Positions 54,380-64,000 of a stretch of DNA of 64,000 nt are shown piece after piece. The DNA is from Laguncularia racemosa. Its lineage: Eukaryota; Streptophyta; Magnoliopsida; Myrtales; Combretaceae. The translations under genes were made by a program, and so were the position numbers. Below the pieces are notes generated by a model. That model was not told the origin of the DNA. It saw nothing but the letters and a program-made list of their open reading frames with translations, and searched no databases. Position 1 is the stretch's first letter. Each line of letters opens with the position of its first letter. The stretch is from positions 1,116,001 to 1,180,000 of the forward strand of contig JBBMOL010000197.1 in assembly GCA_037954665.1 (NCBI GenBank), read 5' to 3'.

Positions 54380-57300
54380 ATGGCGGTCGAATTGCAAATG
54401 AACCCACAAATGGAGCAGATCCACGGTGAAATCCGTGACAACTTTCGAGCTCTCGCGTATGTTTGTTTTAACATAGTTTTTTAGTTTTAGTTTCGACTTT
54501 TATGTGCTTTGGTGTATTTATAAGCAGGTTGGTGTTCTGTTGTTTAGTTCTAGTGTCTGGGGTTGGTTTTAATGTTGTTTTTCCATGAAATTTGATGATT
54601 TTTGATCAATTGTTAGATTAGTAGGGAACTTGTTAGCAATGTGTAGGTCATGATCTAATGGAAAGAAGAAACTGAGGATAGGTGATACCGCGTTATGAGC
54701 TGATAAATTACTGGTCTTGGTGATAACATCTGCATCGATTAGTGTGGTAGCTTTGCAATTCATCACTACATTCGAGTTTCAGTCTTCAACTTGTTTTGGT
54801 GGAAATCGAGGTTATGTTGAAACTATGTGGTGCATTTCAATCGTTCCGTCAACTCATGTTTAGCATGTGAAATTCATTTGAGATATCCTATTCAGTACAA
54901 GGAAAGTAACAAACTAGTGCTGCATTGGTGGTAGTGCGCTGGTTGGCTCATGCTGATAGCTTCGTGTTTCATCACTACGTTTGAGTTTCAATTTTCAACT
55001 TGTTTTATGGAAATTGAGGTTATGCTGAAACTATGTGGTGCATTTCAAGTTTGTTCCATCAACTTATGTGTAGCATGTGAAATAATTTGAGGTATCCTAT
55101 TCAGTACAAGAAAATTAAAGGAAAGTAACAAACAATGGCTACATTGGTGGTATTGTGCTGGTTGGCTCTTTAAAAGCAATGAGAATTAGGAAGAGATGAC
55201 TCTTAGCTTTTAGTTAGGTACACATGTTGCAAGCCCTCAGGGAAGGAAAAAATTGAACTTGGGTGGTGGCTAATTGTGAGCTGTAATTAGTCGTATCTGG
55301 CTGCAATTATATGTACTGATTTATATAGTCAGTTGAAGCTGCATCTCTGCTCCTGAGCTGAGTTTTTGGTAATTAGGTGATCTTGAAATTAAACCCATTT
55401 GAAGTCTGTAGCCTAATATGCGAAATGTACTTGAGATACTAATCCATCTGGCCTTAGTACGAGAACAATGAGTAAGCTGAATTGTTTGGGTTTGTTCATC
55501 AAAATCAATGACAATTGTGAGGGCAATCCAGCATGTTATCTGTATCTCTAAAGTTTAGCTATGCTAGCAAGTATGCGAATACTTAGGGAAGGAAGAAATC
55601 AGAGTTGTAATATGGCTTTTATGAGCTGATAATTACTGGTATCTGGGTTGTGATGTTTCAAACGTTCTATCTACACTATGGGGGAAGTAAAGGAAACAGA
55701 AAAAATGTTGGCTAAACTGGTGGAGTTTGGGTTTTATTAATGGAAGTCGATGAGGATGCTGGGTGTGAATTGTAACTCAAGTGTTTGGTTATGTAGACAG
55801 GTAGATTTATTCTATGTATTGATGACTGGAAAAGAATTCAGGGAGTGGAGTTTTGTTCTTCAGGACCCATGGAGAGGGTCCAACAACTATGGATTTTTTG
55901 GAAGTTATTTGCTAATTCATCATTGACACTGGATTATGGTATTTAGTGGTGGCTCATTAGGATACAAGCCAGATCTCGTTAATCTACTTGTTTTAACTTT
56001 TGGAGAAGCAATTATGTAAGATTGTATTGATAAAGAAGTTATTAGTAGGAAATGTAGAGAAAATATTTGGTTAGATAAGTTTGCTAAGGAACTTACATCA
56101 GCTCAAGCAATGGCTAATAACAGTCTTCATTGTCAAAATTGATCAACTCTTTCATACTGATGTTATATCGAATTGACTTTATGGTTTCACATTGATGAAA
56201 TAGTTTTATTTCTATAATAAACTCTGAGCTACCACAATTCGATTGGTGTTCTATGATGTAATGGGATCATTAGGAATCAGGATGTAGCATCATGGAATCT
56301 GAGAGCACATTTTTCAGGAAGTTGTCTGCCATGAAGTGGTGATACTTGATGTATATTTACCATATTGTGTTCTTAGAATGAAGACTCACGATTGACATGA
56401 ACAAAATTAATGATCAAAGCTCTCTTGACTTGATGTGCATGCCATTCTTCCAAGTGAAAAAACAAATAGCAGAAAGAAAAAGTATTTTCTTTATTTGCCC
56501 CCCCAAAAGAAAAAATCAGGAAAAAAAAAAAAATTTCTTGTATTGACAACTAGTTGGCTTTCTACAAGGATAATAAAAATTTTGTTAAAAAAGAAAAAAA
56601 ATGGAAGAAAGAACAAATTGACCAGTCTTGTTCCTGTAGATGTGGTTGGTTATATGAATCCTTTTATGCCTTTCCCTCTACCCTAACATCTTTGTTAAGG
56701 GATGGGGAGTGTCATGGCCAAAGGCCACATATGTATTGCATCTGGCCAATCATATTTTGCATGGGATGGATCGAGGTATTGCCCTTTTCTTTGAGCATTG
56801 CAACTTAGGATGTACTGCAGGTATTGCCATGATATAGACATTCAGGCTGTGACAGTCACTTTCACTTTTCAAAATCTTCTGATATTTCATTTCCTAGGTC
56901 GTGCATTTTGTACATAGGTTAGAGATTTTTGCAATTATTTGTTCTCTGTTATTCGGTGATACTTCCCTGCATTTATAGTATTCTGTTTGCTAATTACAAT
57001 GTTTTTAGTATGTTGCTTTCTATATTCTTTGTCTCCTTATGGCAGCCAATGTCTGCATACATTGGATTATCTTGATTATCACGTCTTTGGTAATTTGACC
57101 TAAGAAATTATATGTTGCTGATGCAGGAATGGGTTTCAGAAGATTGATAAAATCAAGGATTCAAATAGGCAAAGTAAACAGTTGGAAGAACTTACTGGGA
57201 AGATGAGGGAATGCAAGAGGTGTGAGATACTTTAGCAACCCCTTTTTCTTTTCTTTTTTTTTTTTTAAAGTAAAATAAAATAAGCTCATCAGCTGGGTTA

Positions 57301-60300
57301 ATTTTCTGCAAGTGGATTTGAATAAGATACTGCTGATAAATGCAGCCATATTCTGTAGATATTACTAATTATTTTGAATGCACACTACTTATCTTGTTAT
57401 TAAAATTTTGAAGTGGATTTTGTGCATAGTTCTATTATTGCTTCTCTGTGGTGGGACAACTTTTGTTTCATACTTTCCTTATTATGGGGGTAGGATTAGG
57501 AGTCGAAGTTATGAATATCAAGCTGTTACTATATGTATATGTTCGCTGATAGTTATTAGGAACTTACCCATGCTTTAGAGCTTGAATGATTGTGAGGGCG
57601 ATGACAATCTGTACTTAAAATAAAGCTTTTTGCTGGTGCATATGTTTAATTCCTTGAAGACTGATGCTGGCAAGTTGTATGTTGAATTATGGATGTTCCT
57701 CTTCCTTTTTTTTTGGGTAAATAAGGATGTTTCCCTTCATACGTTTTGAAGACGTGAAATTTAATTAGAAGCACAATCATATTATCTAAAGCATTGTTTG
57801 CAGATATAGGTGTGTATTTGTGTGTGTGTGTATATGTTAGAAATTCTATTCAATGCTCCTCCTCACGTGTGGCCCCATTACATGAAACTAATTAAATAGG
57901 AGTGGCTTGTCGACCAGAAATGATGAATCTCTTCATCCTTAGGTGCTAGGTTGAAACACAGCTTCTTATCGGATATGGTACTGTGTAAAGCAGACCATCT
58001 GACCAAATTTAGAGCCTGCCTTCGTTTTTTTTGGCCTTGAGCACCTGAGTGGAGTATTGTCACAAAGCAGTAAAAACTCCTGATTGTGTAGACTTGTTCC
58101 CAATAGGTTATTGATTTCTACTCTGGCTAATTTTGTAAAAAGTATCTGAAATGAAAATATTGCATTTTTGTAACACTTTGATTAAGATTTGGAATTTTTA
58201 AGCAATTAGGAGTTCTCATCTTGGGAAATTTTGTTGTGAGTGGCTTGTAGGACAAAAATGTAGGTCGATCCAAGTGCACCTATTTCTACATGCATGTTCC
58301 ATTGATCTTTTGACACAGGAAAACATAACCAATGTATAGCTCACATTTAATTTTGCATGGGTTCCAATATCTTATGTGGAAGAAAATCAATGGAAGTGCA
58401 AGTAGAACTTGTTGGACCCAGGTCTACTTAGTACTATGAACAAGGGATTCCAATTTTCATTACAATGTTTTTGTCATGAGGAGGCAACTAATCTGACTCT
58501 TGTGTGTTGACTGCTCCATATATATGTTGTAGAAAAAGATGAGGAAACTGTTTAGGAGATTTTTCAACTTGCTCTGTTTATTTAAGAGCCCTGGATGACA
58601 TAATTTACAATTGGTAACTATTGCTGAGTATCTAAAATTTTGTTTCTTGTTTCAGGCTAATTAAGGAGTTTGATCGAGAAATTAAAGACGAGGAAGGGAA
58701 AAATCCACCGGAAGTGAACAAGCAGCTCAATGATGTGAAGCAGTCTATGGTTCGTTTTTTGCGCTCTTTAATTTGTGACAGAAACTATCCATCTGTGTGT
58801 TGAAATATGAATTCTTTAATCTATCCCAGGAAATTGGAGAGAAATATGCTGGCTTGTGAGTCCCCCTTCATAATAGGTTGTCTAGCTCCTGTATACATGC
58901 CTACGGGTGTTTATTATTCTTTTTAATGACTTCTGGATTTTGCATTTTTGGACACTGGACAAATTTCTTACTAAAGATGCTGGAAGAACTGGTAGCCCGC
59001 ATGTACAGATCTTCAGTTCTTTCACAGCTTTTGATGTATGTCGGGAAAAAAAGAAATTTTGGAACATGTGATGTCTAATGAGTTAATTGTCAAGTGTTTC
59101 AATATTCTGATCCAGCATTTTACTTGCTAGCTTGTTGACTGACATGCTGAAATATTGCCTTTTCCTTGCTATTAACAGATTCATATTAAATTTCATTTTT
59201 CTGGCTGATACTCCATATTTAATTCAATGCTTTGGTTTGCAGATCAAAGAATTAAATTCCTATGTGGCATTGAGAAAAACGTGAGTTTCTGAGTCCTTTT
59301 ATACTTTAAAGGCTGAATTAGTTACTTGTATCATATGAGATCTCAGGAGTGAACAAGCTTTACCCGTGCTTCATCTTGAGGTGATATTAGGATGATACAG
59401 TATTTATAATGGCCATGCAGGTATATGAACACACTGGGCAACAAGAAACTGGAACTTTTTGATATGGGAGCTGGAGCAAGTGAACCTACAGCTGAAGAGA
59501 ATGTCCAAGTAGCATCAGGTGATCTTTGGTATTTGATGCTGCGGCATATTGTTGGAAATAACATAATTATATTTTTTTAACTCCATAAATGACAACATTT
59601 GACAGAGCATATTGATGAATCATCTTGCTTCTGTCACTCCATGATGGTGCTTCAAAAGGAATTTGGTGACGTAAACTTTTTAACGTAGATACTGAATTGT
59701 TGTATTGCCAGAGATAAATTGAGAGTACAATTTGGTCTTGTTTTAGGGTGCCTAGCTCTTAATCATAAATATGGATCTTCAATTCCTAGTAAGAGCTTAC
59801 TTAGAGGAAATATAGTGTAAATTGAATCTTAAAAATTAAAAATGTCCAAAGCTGATGATACCGTAAATATTGTTAGCTTTTTGCTTCAACCTGTCCAAAT
59901 GGAAGTAAACAGGAGAAGGATATGCTGTTCTTTTATGTCTGTGATGCATCATATCCACTACAAGAAATATATACACACAGCATTTTCTTCCCCTTCCTCC
60001 CATGAGAATCAATAGACTTCCTACAAAGCCAAACTTACCTTTTACCAACTTTCTGTTAAAAAACCTTGTTTTTTTTACCAACTTGTTTCTGTGATACAGC
60101 AATGACAAATCAGGAGCTTGTTGATCATGGAATGAAGACAATTGATGAGACGGATCAAGTCATCGAGCGCTCTAAAAAGGTATGCTGCTATTGACCACTG
60201 CCTGGCACATATTAGTGCAGTGCCCTTTCATTTTCCTCTCTAATAGCGGGATCCATGTTTTACAGGTTGTTGAGCAAACTTTAGAAGTGGGAACACAGAC

Positions 60301-61135
60301 TGCTACTAGCTTAAAGGGTCAAGTAAGTTCAGAAAAATCTAAAATGAAGAGGATTTTTGTGTTCCTTTTAGTTGTCTGCTTGGATGTTTATGGTTTGGTC
60401 AAATCTGTGCAGACTGAGCAAATGGGGCGCATTGTAAATGATCTTGATACAATTCAGTTTTCTATTAAAAAAGCTTCCCAGCTTGTGAAAGAGATTGGCA
60501 GACAGGTTTGTGGTTTTAGTTATTTTAGTTGCTACTGGAGATGCCCTTCTTTTTTATGTTTGGCATACTCATCTTTGTTTTCCTCTCTTAAAACAGGTAG
60601 CAACAGATAAATGTATCATGTTTTTTCTTCTACTCATTGTCTTGGGTGTAATAGCTATCATCGTTGTTAAGGTATGTGATTACTTCAGTTTCTTATTTTT
60701 ATTTTCAAATCTTGGAATGTCAAGAAATAGTAAAATAGAAGAAATTTTATTTTTGGTAAGTAAAACTAGAAGAAATTGTCTGAGACAAAACAAGATGTCA
60801 GGTAGTTATTGGACTGTTTGGCTGTAATTTGTGCATGAGAACTCCTAAAATTAAAGTTGGTACATGGAATTTCTTTAAGTAACTATTTTACGAGTTCCAT
60901 TTAATATGAAATTGGAGTAAGAAACTCTTTGGTAGCTCAGGGTTAGTGAATCTATTTCATCGTGCTGCCTTCTAGATTGTGTTTATATTTCCCATGAATT
61001 ATTATATCTGAGCTCTCTGGGGTGATTGCCAAAACTCAGATTGTGAACCCGAACAACAAAGACATAAAAGACATTCCTGGGTTAGCACCACCTGCCCCCT
61101 CCAGAAGGCTGTTGTATCTGAGGGATATGGACTAA
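54380..61135 (+). CDS. NPSN11: Novel plant SNARE, NPSN11-like (Qb SNARE)
   Basis: Ten coding exons: 54380-54456, 57127-57219, 58656-58749, 59243-59280, 59421-59518, 60100-60179, 60266-60322, 60413-60505, 60597-60671 and 61040-61135. Together they give 801 bp, 266 aa plus stop, with every intron GT-AG and phases consistent. The protein starts MAVELQMNPQMEQIHGEIRD and has an N-terminal helical region. A SNARE motif follows (about 150-210, VIERSKKVVEQTLEVGTQTA; probable zero-layer Gln 179), then one C-terminal membrane anchor (about 217-235, IMFFLLLIVLGVIAIIVVK) and a plant-specific tail ending RRLLYLRDMD. NPSN proteins act in membrane fusion at the cell plate and plasma membrane with KNOLLE/SYP-type partners. 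Length and sequence fit NPSN11. The choice among paralogues (11, 12, 13) is less certain than the family. Confidence 0.95.
54761..55172 (+). repeat. Direct duplication in NPSN intron 1, 209-bp period
   Basis: 54761-54960 and 54970-55172 share CATCACTAC, TTGAGTTTCA, TTCAACTTGTTTT, GAAACTATGTGGTGCATTTC, ATCCTATTCAGTACAAG and GGTTGGCTC in the same order. Divergence is moderate. There is no coding potential. Confidence 0.85.
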
Positions 61136-61540
61136 GATCGTCGCTTACAATATCAAATGAGGGAGATCACTCAAACTAACTGAATGGGATGCTGTTGGAG
61201 TTGGTTTGTGGACCTGTATAGGATTTTATCCCTTCTTCTTTGCAGTATTCTTTCCGGTTATATGCATATCTTCTGTGTATTGTGACTCACTGTAAAGCAT
61301 TTGCAAGGCATTTTTTTTTGTCCGATTTTTTCGCCCCCTTTTCTGGTCGTGTTTATTTCAGTATTGAGGATGTCAATGGCATTAGAAATTATGCATTACA
61401 CAACAAACGGCTGAGACCATGTTTTGTACTTGTTCCAGGACCCTTGTGAGGCTTATATATATGAATATGTTTTCCATTGTTCATGCAAATGACTGATGAT
61501 ATGATACTTGGATTGCTGGTCTGGAGAAAATTGTTTTTTT
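61136..61540 (+). other. NPSN 3' UTR region
   Basis: Sequence following the stop codon TAA (61133-61135). The probable 3' UTR runs to around 61500. A T run (from about 61532) marks the start of low-complexity intergenic DNA. The exact polyadenylation site cannot be fixed. Confidence 0.5.
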
Positions 61541-62660
61541 TTTTTTTTTTGACCGGGTTCCTAATGCCGGTTTAAGTTTGTTAGTTTTCGTAAGTTCGGA
61601 TAAAGAAATGAAAACAAAATTCCTTTAAATTATTCAAAAAAAAAAAAAAAAAACAGAATTCCATTCTACGTTTAAGCTGCGACTCTAGTCTCTAGTATTT
61701 GGCATGTTAAATATCTACCTGAAGTTAAATTACGACAAGGGACATTATGGTATACTGCAAGACCAAAATTATAAAACAAAATGTCGTCTGCTTCTCTTTT
61801 AAGTGAACTGGTCTTAATGATTTCCGGAAGGGTGCATACTGGTCTAACACGAATTTACTCAAAAGACACATTTGAGCTCCAAGGTGGCAGTTTGGGAGAG
61901 GATTAATAACAGCTCGCTTGTCATATTTTTAGAGCCTTAACATTGTTGTAATGGCATACGGGCTCGAGGACTTGTTCCAACCGGACAAAGCTTAGAGCAG
62001 AGCCGGCGATTTGGTGGGACAGATTTTCAAAGGGAGATCAAATAAAAGAAAACAAATTTTAATGGATAAGCATTGTGACAGGACCCATGCGGTGGTTCGA
62101 AGAACCGATGCGAGACCAAATCAACCAACACCATGTGTAGTGACTTAGGTTTAGGCTCCACAAGAAGACTTAATTTTTTTAGAAACAACATAACCGTAGA
62201 GCTGTCAATTTGATATTTAAAAGTAGATGCCGATGTTTTCTGTTTCACGTTCAAAGAGAAGCATACAAGTCGTTTCCAACATACCTTAAGAATCGATGAT
62301 CTCCATTTTTCTTGATAAAGTGGGCATTTAGCTGCCTTAAGATAAAATAAATATTCACTCTATCTAAGAAAATTCTGCAAGCCCTTTAATTGGATACTTG
62401 CTTGTCACTTTCGTCTGCAAATTAATATATAAAATGCATGTCTATGCCTCCAATTAGCACCTTCAAGCATATTTCATTGCTCATCAACCTGCTGTGTCCT
62501 CATGAGTAAGATATGCTCGTATTTGCAGAAAAAATAAAGAATATTTCACTCAAATTGTGCTGGGTTTGAAAGCCTTCTGACTGGATTTCTCCAATCTCCC
62601 ATTCTTCTACTTTCTTCACAGGAAAATCTTGTTGAATTATTACATTGTACGCCATTGCCA
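61541..62660. other. Intergenic DNA between two convergent genes
   Basis: It contains the 3' UTR of the translocator gene (right part, unfixed length), a T run (61532-61550) and an A run (61638-61655). Short open frames (for example 62027-62254 on the minus strand) show no known domain. No transposon end was recognised. Confidence 0.5.
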
Positions 62661-64000
62661 CTAGGTTGTGCGTCCTAAAGTACTAAACCTTGATGATGAA
62701 ATAAGAGGTGCTTCTTCATCTATAATCCTGTCAGATGCTAGACTTTTTCCGCCATTTCCTTCATCATCATCGTTGTCCTTGCTGGGTACATATATATCTG
62801 ATGACTTCTTATCCATCTTCCAGTCCTGAATTAGGGAACGTAATATATCAATATAAGAACTGGACAAAGCAAAAATGAAAATGCCCCATCGACACTACAA
62901 TGTGCCAGAGTAATGGTATTTCCCCCCATCATTTCCTCCATTGTCATCAAAGCCAGTATGCTTTAACTAACTTAACATTGGCAGATCAGCTTCAATTATA
63001 TCCGCACAAGATGCAAAATGCACACAAACAGGTACATATATGCTCATGCATGCAAAACAAAAAACAGATGATAGCCAAGAGCCCGGAAATTCCTTCAAAT
63101 ATATTGTTCTAAGCTGTTAGGAAATGAAATTTGGTGCCTTGAGGGAGCACATGAATCTACTTCAAACCACAAAATAAAGAGACTCATGAGAAAATTGACC
63201 TTTTGGATTCTTTCTGGAATGCTATCAGGAGGTGGTTGAGAAGCCTTGACATCCCTAACTTTAATATAATTATACATGACAACACCACAAAGAGCTGCAT
63301 GGGAGAAAAAGTTTTGAGTATAAAGAACACAAAAATACAAAACTTTTAATTCAAATTATAATTCAAAGTAAATTACCAATGGCATAGCCGATGATATTGA
63401 GCCCAGTGATTGTGGACTCTGGAAACACAACTGTTGAAAGTGCTATCAATATCCAATCTTTTAGAACACCAGCTACTCGAATCGTAACAGCACCAGTCCG
63501 CCCAATAACCAAGAAAATAGAGAAGTTGAGAGCCAGAGCACAAATAGCATTGGAGAAAAAAATCCAGAAATTGAATTGGATTTGTGCGACTTCCATTGCT
63601 GGCATCTCCAGCAAATACCAAGGCACAAAGAGGAAAACAAAACTGCAATAGGAAAAGAATACAAATTCAAGAAAATGGACTTGGTTCTATCTGTACTAAA
63701 ATATAGCAAAGATGGCAGGTTCACAAGTTTTATTTCCACAAGCAACGACCAAATATACTATGATCATATCAGCATCCAGCCAATACCCTTTATCATTGGC
63801 AAGTTGTCAGTATTCACTTAGACCAATGTTTTAATGTGACACATCTTTTCAAGAGAATGAGGGTTTGTCACTCCAGTGGAAAGCTATACCTTCTCTTGCT
63901 TCCTCGTTTTTGAGTAACCATCAGTGAGGACATTAGCATAACAAACGAAAATAAAATTACCTGCATGGAGCTATATAATACAAGCTGGTGATAGGATTCA
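62661..64000 (-). CDS. Sugar-phosphate/phosphate translocator-like protein (3' part)
   Basis: Minus-strand exons, from the window edge: 64000-63961 (partial), 63642-63377, 63294-63200 and 62825-62661 (stop TAG). Junctions are GT-AG and in frame. The visible product reads NPITSLYYIAPC, FVFLFVPWYLLEMPAMEVAQ, FNFWIFFSNAICALALNFSI, GRTGAVTIRVAGVLKDWILI, TITGLNIIGYAIALCGVVMY and NYIKVRDVK, then a hydrophilic tail with DNDDDEGNGG, EEAPLISSS and ends STLGRTT. This is the C-terminal half (about four membrane helices) of the plant TPT/NST family, closest in feel to the probable sugar phosphate/phosphate translocators At3g14410 and At1g53660. They are expected in Golgi or other endomembranes. The substrate cannot be told from sequence. 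The 5' exons are beyond the window. Confidence 0.88.

Noticed and set aside
60182..60610. 142-codon frame overlapping NPSN exons 7 and 8
   Set aside because: It is exon sequence read through retained introns. The spliced gene model explains it.

Overview
The window is nuclear DNA of a flowering plant, most likely a eudicot. It is AT-rich, has GT-AG introns, and carries two recognisable host genes at the right end, while most of the rest is decayed transposable elements. Short flanking duplications can be read for nearly every element, so the insertion history can be worked out. I cannot name the species. I see no rRNA gene, functional tRNA gene or CRISPR array.

Layout. 1-5730: AT-rich intergenic DNA without a supportable gene, with one 304-bp tandem duplication (1198-1818). 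5731-17885: an L1-type LINE on the minus strand (ORF1 with DUF4283 and a zinc knuckle, endonuclease, reverse transcriptase, RNase H, poly(A) tail). It is split by a complete Ty3/gypsy element (8278-14655, minus, CRM-like) with a 5-bp target duplication AGTTT. 18020-28290: an Athila-type Ty3/gypsy element (plus, TSD TATTT) that has lost most of reverse transcriptase, RNase H and integrase but keeps an ATHILA ORF-1-like region after pol.

29143-53480 reads as one hAT DNA transposon of about 4.4 kb, inflated to 24 kb by later insertions. (a) A 16.9-kb Tat/Ogre-type Ty3/gypsy element (29993-46921, minus) with an extra ORF1, gag, protease, reverse transcriptase, dual RNase H, integrase and tandem repeats next to its 3' LTR. 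This element is itself split between RNase H and integrase by a 2.1-kb solo LTR of a related family (34995-37105, TSD CCACT). (b) A 1.3-kb non-autonomous hAT-like element (48260-49570). (c) A 1.7-kb solo LTR (50539-52213, TSD ATAAA). BED zinc finger, catalytic core and C-terminal dimerisation fragments of the hAT transposase lie in the pieces between.

54380-61135: an intact ten-exon gene for a novel plant SNARE (NPSN11-like Qb SNARE, 266 aa) on the plus strand. 62661 to the window edge: the 3' part of a convergent minus-strand gene for a sugar-phosphate/phosphate translocator-like membrane protein. Both look functional: splice sites are canonical and reading frames are open. The TE coding regions are all broken by stops, frameshifts or deletions, many of the stops being G-to-A changes such as Trp to stop.

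No new molecular system was recognised. The most unusual material is the depth of nesting, the tRNA-like A/B-box sequence kept in three Ogre-type LTRs, the 37-bp and 92-bp repeat arrays, and a perfect 21-bp inverted repeat inside the small hAT-like element.
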